Shown here one piece after another: positions 1-10,970 of a stretch of DNA of 64,000 bases. The stretch is from Medicago truncatula. Its lineage: Eukaryota > Streptophyta > Magnoliopsida > Fabales > Fabaceae. Positions within the stretch are counted from its first letter, which is position 1, and each line of letters begins with the position of its first letter. The position numbers and the translations under genes were made by a program. The notes under the pieces were generated by a model. That model made no database searches. It saw only the letters and a list, made by a program, of their open reading frames with translations, and was not told the DNA's origin. The stretch lies in the NCBI RefSeq assembly GCF_003473485.1, contig NC_053049.1:17732001-17796000 (forward strand). The letters are read 5' to 3'.

Positions 1-826
1 ACATATTAAAATTGTTTCTCTTTATGGATGTGGCCATGAGCTGTCGCTCATCCCGACCGTAGTCAAGCCACCACTAGCTACCCCATACGAATATTTTACT
101 TAAAAAAAACCAACATAATTTAAAATAAAGTAAGACATCAAATTACTATTATTCCTTAAAAATTAAGTAAACTTCCCCCAAAAAAATTATAAGTAAATTG
201 AAATTCATCATTAAGATAATATGAAATATATATTTTTATGTTAATATATTCCTTGTAGAGACCCGTAATGATGTGTGGGAATGGGACGGAAGAGAAAATC
301 TCCTTGTGATGGAGAATAAGGATGAGAGATATTTTGAAGACTTAAGACGGAGAGCGAGTACCACACACAAACTTGTTTTGTTAAATCAAAAAAATTGAAT
401 TTATGATTGAAAATCACGTATTTAAGATATTTTTTCATGATTGAATATTTTTTTTTCTAGAGCTATATATCAAAAAAATTCATAATTTTGGATAAATATT
501 ATATACACCGTGTTTTCGCTCTTTTTATTGCGTTAACGTTTGAAAATTATTAACACCGTTTTTTGTATGAAATTTTGAGTTGGATTAAAACTAAAAATAT
601 AATTGTTCGTTGCTTTCAAGTTATAACAAACCAAACTAATCATGATTATTTATTTCAATCACACCAATAATATAACAAAAAATATATAATCTATTTTTTT
701 TTTAATGAAACCAACAACCATCTTTATTATAGAAAAAGTTATTTAAGGGTATAATTGGAATAATAAAAAAGTAAGTATAAATACATTCATCTAATTTGTT
801 ACACTTTTTAAATAATTAAAAAAAAA

Positions 827-882
<56 letters not shown>

Positions 883-982
883 TGTTTGTTACATTTTTGT
901 AATATTAAATATTATTCTTATCTATTTGTTACATATGTTATTTGCATTCAAAATTAAAGGCATTTTTGGAAAGAAAAATCAT
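1..982. other. AT-rich spacer, no gene seen
   Basis: I see no coding frame with protein-like composition on either strand. The stretch is AT-rich with many A and T runs and one long AT dinucleotide run, listed separately. Confidence 0.6.
828..880. repeat. (AT)n microsatellite
   Basis: An uninterrupted alternating TA run of about 53 bp. It probably varies in length between individuals. Confidence 0.95.
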
Positions 983-1027
983 CCCAAAAAGTTTTTTTTT
1001 TTTTTTTGACAAGGTCAGCCCAAAAAG
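983..1027. repeat. Micro-insertion: poly(T) plus GACAAGG tag with 9-bp flanking duplication
   Basis: The 9-mer CCCAAAAAG at 983-991 recurs at 1019-1027. The 27 bp between are a T run followed by GACAAGGTCAG. Read on the minus strand this is a short tag ending in poly(A), as expected of an almost completely truncated retroinsertion. See the family finding. Confidence 0.6.
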
Positions 1028-1187
1028 GTTGAAAGTGGTTGTTTTCTTTATATATAGTAAATTATATTATAACTTATGGAGAATAGAACCATTTTAACCT
1101 TCATCGTATAATTATCAACAAAATACATCATATATCTCTAAAGAAAAACATTATATAATAATTTAAAATAAAAATATTAAAAATAAT

Positions 1188-1237
1188 AATAATTTCAGAA
1201 ATTTTTTTATTTTTTTTTGAGAAAAAATAATTTCAGA
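1188..1237. repeat. Micro-insertion with 12-bp flanking duplication
   Basis: AATAATTTCAGA occurs at 1188-1199 and again at 1226-1237. The 26 bp between are T-rich and end in GAGAAAA. Confidence 0.6.
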
Positions 1238-1290
1238 CATGATGCATGGGAACATATAGTAGTTGGACATACTTCAATATTTCACTATAT

Positions 1291-1338
1291 AAATATTTCA
1301 CTATATTTTTTTTTTTGAAAGGAAATATTTCACTATAT
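1291..1338. repeat. Micro-insertion with 16-bp flanking duplication
   Basis: AAATATTTCACTATAT at 1291-1306 is repeated exactly at 1323-1338, around a 16-bp T run ending in GAAAGG. A similar 14-mer also directly precedes the left copy (about 1277-1290), so slippage at this site is an alternative explanation. Confidence 0.6.
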
Positions 1339-1390
1339 AAAATACCAAATTTTAGTTTTATCACCATTAAAAAGAAAATCAAGAGGTTCC

Positions 1391-1486
1391 CTTGAGCTTA
1401 GCTTAGTTGACAGAGACAATGCATAATATGCAGGGATGAAGTTCGAATCCCAAACACACCATCAAAAGTATTAAGTTAAAAAAAAA
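1391..1486 (+). mobile_element. tRNA-derived SINE-like unit
   Basis: The start resembles a tRNA A box (GAGCTTAGCTTAGTTGACAG). A good B box, GTTCGAATCC, lies at 1441-1450, and the unit ends in an A run at 1478-1486. That order (internal Pol III promoter, short body, A-rich tail) is typical of plant SINEs. No clear target duplication was found, so the edges are approximate. Confidence 0.55.
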
Positions 1487-2290
1487 TTATAACAAAAAAA
1501 TAAATCATTAACACATTAAACTATAGACATAGTGTATTTTTTTGAGTAAAATTTTACAATACTACTATTAAATTCTTTATTGAACGTGCCAAAATATCAA
1601 TGAAATACCATAATAAAATAAGAAAACAAACTTAAAACTTGAAGTCAAATTTAAATTTAAATTTTACTCACCAGTTGAATCTTTGAATGAGTTTGAACAA
1701 ACGTTGGAAGTGAGTACCCTATACTGCAATGTTTTTTCAAAGAACAAGCAAGTATATGGAGCGAAGAAACAAACAAAAAAGATGAAAAAAGACTAAAGCT
1801 TCGTAGAGTTTTATTTTTTGGGAGAGTGACTTTTCCCAAGCAAAAATAAAACTGGAAGATGGGGTGATAAGATTTATGGAATGGATCTCTAATGATAACG
1901 TGCAAATGAAGATGACGAACAAATTAGTATGAGAATAGGTCACTTAGGATTCAATTTGATTAAACATGTACAGTAAAATAATAGAAAAACAAAAATCGTA
2001 ATCATCAAGCAATAATTTTTTTTTTAATCGATCAACAAATAAGTGTTATTTCGTTATTACCAACTTTTAAACCATACAATACAATCAACAATCTTAACTA
2101 AAGTTTAGACTCGTATCAAAAAATTTCAGTTCGATTTATATATATACACACACTTGTTATCTCATCAAATATATAACAAACAAAATACATTCACTTACTT
2201 ACAAGACGGTTAGCAGTTTACTAAGCTTTATGAAAAATTGGATCAACAATATCACCATCCCTTCTTCAACAAGTTCTAAAATTTCAATTA
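1487..2290. other. AT-rich spacer, no gene seen
   Basis: Short open frames here (for example 1657-1943, minus) have no recognisable domain and AT-driven composition. Nothing else is supported. Confidence 0.5.
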
Positions 2291-2339
2291 CCCCAAATGT
2301 AATTTTTTTTTTTTTTTTTTTAACAAGCCCCAAATGTAA
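2291..2339. repeat. Micro-insertion with 12-bp flanking duplication
   Basis: CCCCAAATGTAA at 2291-2302 recurs at 2328-2339, around 25 bp made of a T run and AACAAG. Same architecture as the units at 983, 1188 and 1291. Confidence 0.65.
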
Positions 2340-2992
2340 ATTTTGTTATTATTGTCTTCAACACTAACTCGTCCATGAAACTGAATTCACTATAATTTCA
2401 TTGGCTATATAAATGGCACCACTGCCAGTCCAGCCCCAACTGATCTAGTGCACAAACATTGGAAAAGTGGATATATTTTGGAGAAAAAATTATCAAGTAG
2501 TTTAATGGTTAGAAATTCATTTTTTTTAGGAGCATTTTTAATAGGCTGAACTAAAGGGGATAAACTATGTTGTTTTTTGTGAGGTCAAATAGCCATGTAG
2601 AATTTAATAAATTTATAATTGATCTAAGTAGTTTTTACTTTAATAATGATTGTTTATAAAGAACTCAAACTTGATCCACATGTCTATATTTTATTACTAT
2701 TTGTAATCGATTTTGATTGAAATATAAAAGATTGAAGATTTTGATAAGGGTTTGCAAGTAATTAATGTTCACATAGATTAAGGGACTAAATTGAATGTTC
2801 ATTATAAAATCAAGGAAGCTTGGATTATGCATAAATAACGAAATGATGATCAATCTGAAGGAAATGATGTAGTCACTCCTCTCTCCCTTTGTTCTCTTTT
2901 CCTTTCTCTTTTATGTACTAAGAATGCCAATGCCAATAATTGTTGGGTTATCATCTATCAATTGTATCTCTTTTTCAATAATTAATTTGCAA
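2340..2992. other. AT-rich spacer, no gene seen
   Basis: No supported gene or named repeat. The stretch ends at the A immediately before the Helitron-like 3' terminus. Confidence 0.5.
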
Positions 2993-3024
2993 CTAGACCA
3001 TTGACCCGTGCTAACGCACAGGTC
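2993..3024 (-). other. Helitron-type 3' terminus (hairpin plus CTAG)
   Basis: The arms GACCCGTGC (3003-3011) and GCACAGGTC (3016-3024) pair on either strand, with one G-T type mismatch and a 4-nt loop. The minus strand then ends CTAG at 2993 with T next. This matches the CTRR|T rule of Helitrons. Confidence 0.6.
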
Positions 3025-3980
3025 ATACAACAAAAAAAAATTACAGCGCAAATATGAAAGTAAATATTTTTCTTGAATCGTAAAAATAGTAAAATTCAAT
3101 TCGTAAAAAAAATTGCCAGAAACGTCTTTAAGTACCATATTAAACAATTTTCATGACATCGACCCTATTACGGAAACATAACATATAAATATAATGACAT
3201 AATTTATTGAATAAAAGGAAATCCAACGTCTGTCGACATAAAAATAGTACCATGTCGACATAAATAAATAATAAGAGAAAATTTATGTTTGTACTTTTCA
3301 TGGTTGACATGTGTAGAGCAGCAGGAGATCAAGAAAACTTAAGCAAGATAATGGTCAGAGGGAATTGGATCATTATGAAGACCATGCATTTCAAAATAAT
3401 TCCTTCCCTTCATTGTAATGCTACCTCCCAAATAAATGTTTATATAGGACTACACAAGTTTCTAAGTTTTATTTTAATTAAGGTAGCAACTTGAGTAAAT
3501 CCGCTACTCACCTTATCATATGAATTTAGCTTGTAAACCTTATCATATAGAAGAACTGCTACACATTGTGGTAAAAACAAAATTTGCTGATCATTGCATA
3601 TTTACCAAAGCAATTTCTCTCTTATGGTCACCTGAAAAGTATTAATCCAAATAAGTTTGTCTAACCTTTTCTCTAGAAGTAATAAAATGTTGTTATTAAG
3701 TCTCTAAATTAATAGTATACTTTTTGCAATGAAGTTACCAATTCATCACAGTTTGGTTAACTGTTAACTGATTTTTGTATTTGTTTTGGTTTGCAAATGT
3801 GAAAGTTGATTCATCTTGTTGACTAATATTACCACATTCATGCTTGAACAAAACTTTATTTAGGTGTACTGACAAAAGTTTGCAGAGCTAAGCAAGTACA
3901 ACCAACACAGCAATACAATGAAAATTAAAGACCAAAATGTAAAAAAATAAAGGAAAAAAACTGAATCCTAAATGTCTGAT
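3025..3980. other. Non-coding 3' part of the Helitron-like block
   Basis: AT-rich sequence between the hairpin and the end of the RPA-like gene. No coding frame on either strand is convincing. Confidence 0.4.
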
Positions 3981-6900
3981 TCATGGAGATTGAAGATTCG
4001 GTAACAAAGCAGATAGTTCCAGCATTAGATCAAGTTGAACAACTCTAGTGTCTTTGGGCTCAATCTTGACACGAACAGCCCTGTTAGGTTTTGTAACCGA
4101 TGCCTGACCAGCTTCACCGTGATCAACAGCTACAGAGTCAATGCTATCAGAGGACCGCTTAAGACCTGTCTTGCTAGTTCGTGTGCCAATCACACAAGTA
4201 TTGCTGCATGAGTCTTCAGCCTCTTGTACATCCTGCAGACATTTGTGTTAAAAAAATTTGTTTAAATTTCCTACAGATTAAATTTTCTGCATTTGATTGG
4301 CTATTGTAGATTATATATAATTAATCAATGAAGTGCCACCTCAACATTATAATTGTTTGCTGCAACACCATTCACACTAAGCTCTTCAACAGATCCATCG
4401 TTGGGTTTCTATCACACATACATCAACAAAAGAACCAATTAGTCATAGGATGATTTCCTTATGAACATTAATTAATCTAAAACAGTTATGAGATTGTAAT
4501 ATCAGATATGAACTACCTCCAAATTATACTTAGACATGAACTGTTCGATGACACCAACATCGTCAGATGCCTTCTTAACAGCATAATTCCTATACTTCTT
4601 CACGATATTTCCTTCACCAACCTCAACCTTGAAAAGAACTTGCTTTTCAATAAGCACATTAAAATCAGGAGGATAATCATTGGTGCCTTCTCCCTGTTGA
4701 AAAATCAGAAGATGTTAGTTGAAAGTTCCTTGCATAAAAAAAAAAAAAAACCTCATATATAGACCATGCAATTATCCACTACCTTCTCATGTTCATTGAT
4801 TAAGTTCTGCACATTACGCCCAATAAATTGCGTCACTTGGCGATCAAAAAGAACAAAAGTAGCGGACCCTGTATCGTCCATCACAATGACATGCAGCTTG
4901 AACCTAACAAATAATCAACCGTATCAATAAACTTCTACGTATCATAAAAACAATTATTATATTCGGATGAGATTTAGATACCTAGGCACAACACTTTTGC
5001 AAGTTTTTCACTTGCGACACCGGAGCATTCCATTGTCAACAGTGACCAATGTAGCACATTGGATACACGAACGAAAGTACCACTCAACCTCAGTTTCGAT
5101 CTCACATATAGTGGCAAGTACCGAACCTTGACACACCTGTAAAAAATTCACCGCCTTTTGCATAAAATTCTTGAACATAAATATCAATGATGAATCGGAA
5201 AAAATATTCAAAAATCTCTAAAATAGACAACTACCTGAGTTGACTCAATCATACTTTCGATTGTCATTCTCTTGGTGTTGAGCAAGTCATCCGAAAGAGA
5301 TGCAGAGCTGTTTATGGAAATCTGGCTAACACTTTGGGTCAACTGGAGCGATGTTTTTTTCATACTGATAAAAGTATAACAATCTCATTAAAAGAATGAA
5401 ATTCAAGCAGAACAAATAATAAAACTCAGGACAATTATGCAAAATGTCAAGCTCCATCTTGTATTTTTATTTTTTTAAACAAACCATATATGAATTAATT
5501 CTTAAGTCTGTAAATTGTAGAAATATAAGATCATAAATTAGTGTCGCCTAACTCTTGGTTGCTATGTCATCATATGTGGTATCAAGTTAAACAATCATAG
5601 CAGCTCATGGTTTCATTGATGCAATAATTATAGGTTATCAAGTTTTACAAAATACGTCCACACCAATCATAAGATTTTAGTGTCTACTTTCTATAAAAAC
5701 GTAAATGCTTACCCTGCGATGTATGTAGCAACTTCAGGTAAATTTAAGTATCAATTTAGTCCCATAAAACGCATTAACAATCCCCATTGCACCTAGTTTA
5801 ATCAAATTGAACAGGAAGTGAACATTTTCTACCAATATTTCATGTGTAGATATTAACAGAAAGTAGAAACTAAAAACCGTGAAATACCTAAATATTTGCG
5901 TGTCTTGCAAAACTGCAATATCAATACAACAGGAGAAGAGTTGTCGTGGTTAACAAAAAAGCTCACAATTTTGTCAGCATGTTCACCCCAAAGAGAGCAA
6001 TGCAAACGGTTGTTCCTGCAATCAAATATTAGGCAATAATCAATGCATCCACACAATGTTTATCAAACTTATATTACATGAAAGAGGCAAAAATCAAAAG
6101 ATAAAACTCACTCCAAATCTTGCAAAGTGAGATCAATCACTTTGCTCTTCCTGCCCTCATTTTCAGTTTCCTTTACATCACCCCTTTCAATTACATGACC
6201 AATAACATCTGATATAGTGTATAGAAAAGTAAAAACAACTGTAAGTATTTTCTCAGGGAGTGCAGAGAGTTATAAGTAATGCACATCACACATTCACAAT
6301 TGAAGTCTTACCAGCAGATGTCTCCTCGACATTTGAAGAGAGGATTTCATTGAATGACATGAACTAAAAAACATTGATAGGGATAGTAGGTAAGTCTTTT
6401 TTGGTAAAACTTGAGTTGTGCAGCATACCAAGTTTGTGTTTGTGGGAAGTTATCTTATATGGACCTTCATTAATACCGACGATTGCATTGTGAAGCTCAT
6501 ATGTAGCCCCTTCCTCAACCATTGACCTGAATCTTGCCACCAAATCCTTTCTAACTGTGGCGTGGATACGTCCACCCTATAGATGACAACAAAAGTAGGA
6601 AATAGGTGATTAAAATAATAAATTACAGAGAAATATAAACCATCATGTATGGAGGTACTATTAATAGCTCATATTGATCATATTCATTTGTCATATTCAT
6701 CATAGTGCCGCAAAATATAATATAAACCATATGCATGGACGTACTATTTATAGCAACTATATATATGAGTATAAGTTTTATTTCCATTAACTATATATGT
6801 TTTCAGATTGTAAACTATATAGCAACTATATATATGCTATCTCAATTTTTCTTTAAGCATGCAAAAATTAAACAACGCAGTAAGTTAAATCGAACTTAAT

Positions 6901-7178
6901 CTAAGTAATTTATGTCATATTCAATTCAATTAGTGATTCAAACATGCATATGCAACAAAAAGAGAATGGCAACAATATATGGTTGTAAGAGGTTAATTTA
7001 AAAAATAACATTGAAAAATTGCACAAACCTTTGCATCCACCAGCAACATGTTCATGAATATGATGTTAGTTGGATCTTTTTTAGCTGGAATTAACCAAAT
7101 GTGAGCAACACGCACACACATCTTCAGGTTCTTCCTTCCTCCAGAAACAGCTGATAGTGGGGTGTATATGCTAGACAT
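3981..7178 (-). pseudogene. Replication protein A 70 kDa-like (RPA1) pseudogene, about 11 exons
   Basis: Relatives bind single-stranded DNA through OB folds. Minus-strand exons with GT-AG edges read: 7178-7029 (starts MSSIYTPLSAV, ends LLVDAK); 6576-6312 (GGRIHATVRKDLVARF); 6208-6112 (VIGHVIERGDVKE); 6015-5888 (NNRLHCSLWGEHADKIVSFF, the OB-fold core); about 5790-5700; about 5362-5235; 5145-4980 (WYFRSCIQCATLV, the C-terminal zinc-finger region); about 4903-4783; about 4695-4516; about 4409-4341; 4232-3981. Three defects are visible: an in-frame TAG at 6364-6366 of exon 2, a frame change in exon 5 before LPEVATYIAG, and a TGA in exon 7 within the zinc finger just before KTCKSVVPR. Middle exon edges are approximate. 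An unrecognised splice form could rescue one defect, hardly all three. Its position inside Helitron-like ends suggests transposon origin. Confidence 0.75.
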
Positions 7179-7284
7179 TTTTGTTTGCCGCTTTTGAAAA
7201 AGGAAGATGCTTACTTAGAACCAGATTATATTGCTATTAGGTTGTGATGTATATATAGAATGAAGGGACAAAAACCGATGAGTA

Positions 7285-7550
7285 GTGTTTGATGGAAAGG
7301 AAGCGATATGTATGATGTTTTTCATAAAAAACAGGAAATACTGTTAGGTAGGGGAGGATTGTATAGTGGAAACGATCTCTTTAGTGTCTTTCATTGAAAA
7401 TAGCACATTTTGTTAAAGTGCTGAGTGGGGTTCGATGGGAAGGAAAGGATATGTATGATGTTTTTCATAAAAAAAAAAACAGAAAATATTGTTACTGCAA
7501 ACGATCTGTACAGTTGCTTTTGAATAAAAATAGCACATTTTGTTAGGTAG
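7285..7550. repeat. Imperfect tandem duplication, about 130 bp x 2
   Basis: Two successive blocks (about 7285-7415 and 7427-7545) share, in order, GATATGTATGATGTTTTTC, a gapped middle, AACGATCT, and AATAGCACATTTTGTTA. They lie just upstream of the RPA-like start and downstream of the B3-like fragment. No coding role is seen. Confidence 0.7.
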
Positions 7551-7754
7551 GAAAAGATTGCATCATAAGGAAATAATTGGTTTTTTGCTTTCCTTAAAAA
7601 GAGGACATATTGATAAGTATTGGCTCCCAAAAAATTTGGAACCAAACTTAATAATAATTCTAAGTAATTCTAATTTCTCAAAAAGAAATAATAATAATAA
7701 TAATAAAAATAGAAACCACAAATAAGAACACCAACATACTCATCGTAATTATAC

Positions 7755-8669
7755 CTTTGTGCATCTTTCCGAATGCTGGGTGTACCCTCAATTAAAGTTG
7801 AAAGACTCTCAGGCGCAACAATGAAGACATTGGCCAATCTACAAAAAAAATGTTCAGAAATCAGTTTGACAAAATTGGTAGGCAAGGGCAGAAACTAATT
7901 GCTTTCCATCCCTTTGTTAAAAAAAAGTCACCATTAATGCTATCGACTAAGACCTCAAATTGATTGCCGTTTGGATCAGTCAATGTTGCAAAGCGCCCAA
8001 TCCGATCTCCAAAATCACTGCCGAACATTCTTGGCAAGCATACGGCACCCTGGTGAAAACAACAAAATTATTTGTTTATTATAACTGTTTTAAATTGGAT
8101 CTATAAATATTTATCACACTATGGTAGGCAAGACCTACCGTAATTTAATAAAAAAGGACATTGAACTAATATGGATGATTAGGCAAATATGTGGCTTATG
8201 AACAAATATTTAGTTTATGCAAACAACTATCTGTCAATTTTCATATAGCAACATTTATACAAAAGAGCACAATATATATAGTAAACACATAGTTTCTAAA
8301 ATAGAACAAACATTTACAATGTGCAAACAACACTATAAATTTAGCAAACAACACTATTCAACAACTATCTGTTTATAATTTAAAAATAACATTGTAGCTT
8401 GTTCTGTACAACGAAAATGAAAGTATACTCACAGTGTCGAAGTCGTACTCGACGATGTATGTTCTGTACTTTACTTGTAGCTTGTTGATTGCCTTGTCAT
8501 ATTCTGAAAGTGGGTTTTTGAGCAAAGGACCTATAAAAAAACGAAAGTGAAATTTTTGTCATGTATATATGGCAGAAAAAATATAATTAGATTAAAGGAA
8601 TATGTGTTAAAAAGTTTACCAGTTAGGCAGTGATAGGACAAAAGAGTCTCTATATTTATGCCAGCCATG
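7755..8669 (-). pseudogene. B3-domain-like (plant DNA-binding) gene fragment
   Basis: Minus strand. The exon at 8530-8433 encodes PLLKNPLSEYDKAINKLQ and then VKYRTYIVEYDFDT, and joins in frame to an exon starting at 8049 that encodes GAVCLPRMFGSDFGDRIGRF and, further on, FEVLVDSINGDFFLTKGW. A hydrophobic-basic strand pattern ending NGDxxLxxGW is typical of plant B3 domains (RAV/REM class), which bind DNA. A possible first exon with ATG at 8669 (MAGINIETL, to 8620) does not keep frame with 8530, and after GWKAI the frame runs into a stop. A further in-register piece (APESLSTLIEGTPSIRKDAQ) lies at about 7840-7755. It looks decayed and has the same orientation as the RPA-like gene. Confidence 0.5.
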
Positions 8670-8858
8670 TTTTCTAAAATAGCGATGAAAAGAATAGGGT
8701 TAAAAGTGATGAAAAGAAGAGAATCAAAGAAAAGAAAAAGGTATGTTAACTAACCAGGAGTGATGTTGCTTCTAGTATGTGGTGAAGCAAGAGAAAAGGA
8801 AGAACCGATTTCTTTTGTTGAAGAAAATAGGAGATTTGGCTATGAGTGTGATTTGGCA

Positions 8859-8988
8859 GATCTGTTGAAACAAAAAAATTGAACAAATAAAATAAGTCGA
8901 TCTGTTGAAACAAATAAATAGAACAAATAAAATAAGCATTAAGGTCTGTTGAAACAAAAAAATAGAACAAATAAAATAAGCATTAAGG
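8859..8988. repeat. Tandem repeat, three units of 40-45 bp
   Basis: Units begin at 8859, 8899 and 8944. Each carries TCTGTTGAAACAAA followed by GAACAAATAAAATAAG. The last two also share CATTAAGG. Confidence 0.9.
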
Positions 8989-9316
8989 TTAAAACAGTAA
9001 ATTAAGGCAATAGGGTTTCCATATTAGAAAATAGGATGTACAAATGGAAGGTGTATGAAAAAAAAAACAGAACCAAATTGACATGACTTATTGAACAACA
9101 TAGGAACAAAATTTATAAGATTTTTGCTTTCGCATTTGACTTACTCTATAGATTTAAAGAGTGAATATGATTATCCCTCGGTAAGAAATCACACTTCCCC
9201 TGTTTCTGCATCTGTCAGTCAATCATCAAATGAGCATATATTCAAATGAGCAAGATATAATCAGGGCTTACGGGTTTAGGTTACCAAATGGGCATAAAAT
9301 CAATTGAATGAAGCTT

Positions 9317-9806
9317 ATTGCATAAACTACAACTAAACAAAACTCACCATGATGAAGCTATTCAATATTCTGCTCTCCACATTAGAACACATAAAATGGT
9401 TCATGATTGTTATCAAGAGCCAACTCTCAAATGGTTTTACAGCTCCTAAAATCTCAGCAATTTGAGTATACTTTATAGTCACCATTAATTGCTGAAGGGT
9501 TTGACATTGATTACCTAGAAATTTAGCAAATACACATAGAGAAAATAAATTAAATACATACAAATTTCTAAGGCTTATTTTTCCATACCTTTAAGTAGCG
9601 TAGCTTTCCTTTTATGAAAACACAAATTTATGATTATAAAACACAAAATCAAAAGCCAAATTAGTGATTGCATAAACTACAACTAAACAAAACTCACCAT
9701 GATGAAGCTATTCAATATTCTACTCTCCACATTAGAAAACATAGAAGGACCTGCTGAAAACACAAATTTATGATTATAAATCACAAAATCAAAACCCAAA
9801 TTAGTG
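9317..9806. repeat. Interleaved duplication of two blocks
   Basis: Block 1 (about 75 bp, starting ATTGCATAAACTACAACTAA) is at 9317-9391 and 9667-9741. Block 2 (about 50 bp, containing ACAAATTTATGATTATAAA) is at 9616-9665 and 9757-9806. The order is 1-2-1-2 with unequal spacing, as expected of a tandem duplication followed by deletion. No gene is seen from 8989 to 10420. Confidence 0.85.
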
Positions 9807-10472
9807 GTAAAGATGATATAGGACAAACATTTCTCCTCAATCCCCACATATCAATCACCTTCATCGACACCTGAAGCAAAACCAAAACCAAGCAGGAGTT
9901 AGGGCAGGAGTCTGCATGTGTGGACTTGATACAAAAGAAATTAGAGAGAAAGAGAGAGATGAACCTATGAGAAGATCCTCGTTGTCGGAGGAGATAAAGT
10001 GGCGGCTGATACAGGAAGTGTTCGTTAAAAGTTCTCTTTGGCTTTTGGTTTAGTTTTGTTGGTTTGATTTCTATTGATTTTGTTTGGGTTCTTTGGTTAA
10101 TCATCTCTTTGTTGGTACAATGATTCGTCGCTTTGATTTATCGTTCCTAATGTTTTGTGTTCGGATTAGTTTGAAGTTTCGAAAAATTTGAGTGTGAGAA
10201 ACTAAATCTTGGGGGAGATGAGAGTTGATCGAATATGTTGGAATTGGAGAATTGGAGAATGAATTGAGAATAGGGATATGTATCGGGTGTGAGAGAAAAG
10301 GGAGAGAGGTGTGAGAAGATTAGGTGTGAGCTAGGGTTAAAACAGTAAAATTAAGGCATTATGTTTAAGTTAAAATTAGGGCTAAAATATGCTTAAGTGT
10401 TAACTTTAATATATAAGAAGATTATTCGTCTAATTACATTATCAATTTTGAAAACCCTTTCATGGATCTTCT

Positions 10473-10515
10473 AAAGGAGAACATTTTTTTTTTTTTTAAG
10501 GAAAAGGAGAACATT
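10473..10515. repeat. Micro-insertion with 13-bp flanking duplication
   Basis: AAAGGAGAACATT at 10473-10485 is repeated exactly at 10503-10515, around a 17-bp insert of a T run and AAGGA. Confidence 0.7.
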
Positions 10516-10638
10516 ATTATACATGAATTGATCGGTCTTTAAATATGAATTGTATGATTTTATAGCTAAAAGCAGTAATGTTAATCAGAAACGAATTTTG
10601 TTTTTATTAATATAGCTCTAATTGATAGTTAGTAAATA

Positions 10639-10911
10639 CTCCCTCCGTTCCTTTTTAAGTGTCTCCTTTGAAGAAATTTTTTGTTGCTATTTAACTGTCA
10701 CTTTCAAAGTTCAATGCAATATTAAATATTGTTTTACCATATTATCCTTAGTTATTTATTACGGAGAGAGAAATATATGAAATGAAATATTAAATGAATA
10801 AGGTCATTATAGTAAAAGTATAACTTATTGCATCAAAAGTAGTAACAATCATTGACTATCTTGATTTTTGTAAAATGTCAAAATGTGACAATTAAAAAGG
10901 AACGGAGGTAG
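10639..10911. mobile_element. Stowaway-type MITE
   Basis: The 273-bp element starts CTCCCTCCGTTCC and ends in its complement GGAACGGAGGTAG, with one mismatch. TA dinucleotides flank both sides. TA targets and CTCCCTCCGT ends are diagnostic of Stowaway (Tc1/mariner-derived) MITEs. It has no coding capacity. Confidence 0.88.
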
Positions 10912-10970
10912 TATTCACTTTAATCTGAAAGCTACAGTTTGTCCAGTCCAACTTCTAATCTGGACAGCCT

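Larger units (their letters stand above)
2993..10421 (-). mobile_element. Candidate Helitron carrying RPA1-like coding
   Basis: On the minus strand the left edge reads as a GC-rich hairpin (3003-3024) followed about 6 nt later by CTAG at 2996-2993 and then a host T, the classic plant Helitron 3' end. On the right, the minus-strand sequence begins A|TCTTCTTATATATTAAAG at 10421, resembling plant Helitron 5' ends. The flanking A at 2992 and T at 10422 fit insertion into an AT dinucleotide. Inside, in the same orientation, is a decayed RPA 70 kDa-like gene; plant Helitrons are known to encode RPA-like proteins. I found no Rep/helicase, so it would be non-autonomous. The hairpin end is more certain than the 5' end. 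Confidence 0.45.

Noticed and set aside
1391-1486. tRNA gene
   Set aside because: A and B boxes are present but no cloverleaf with acceptor stem can be closed, and an A tail follows; SINE is the better call.
8746-8970. Two Phe/Cys-rich overlapping minus frames
   Set aside because: They are the translation of the 40-45 bp tandem repeat.
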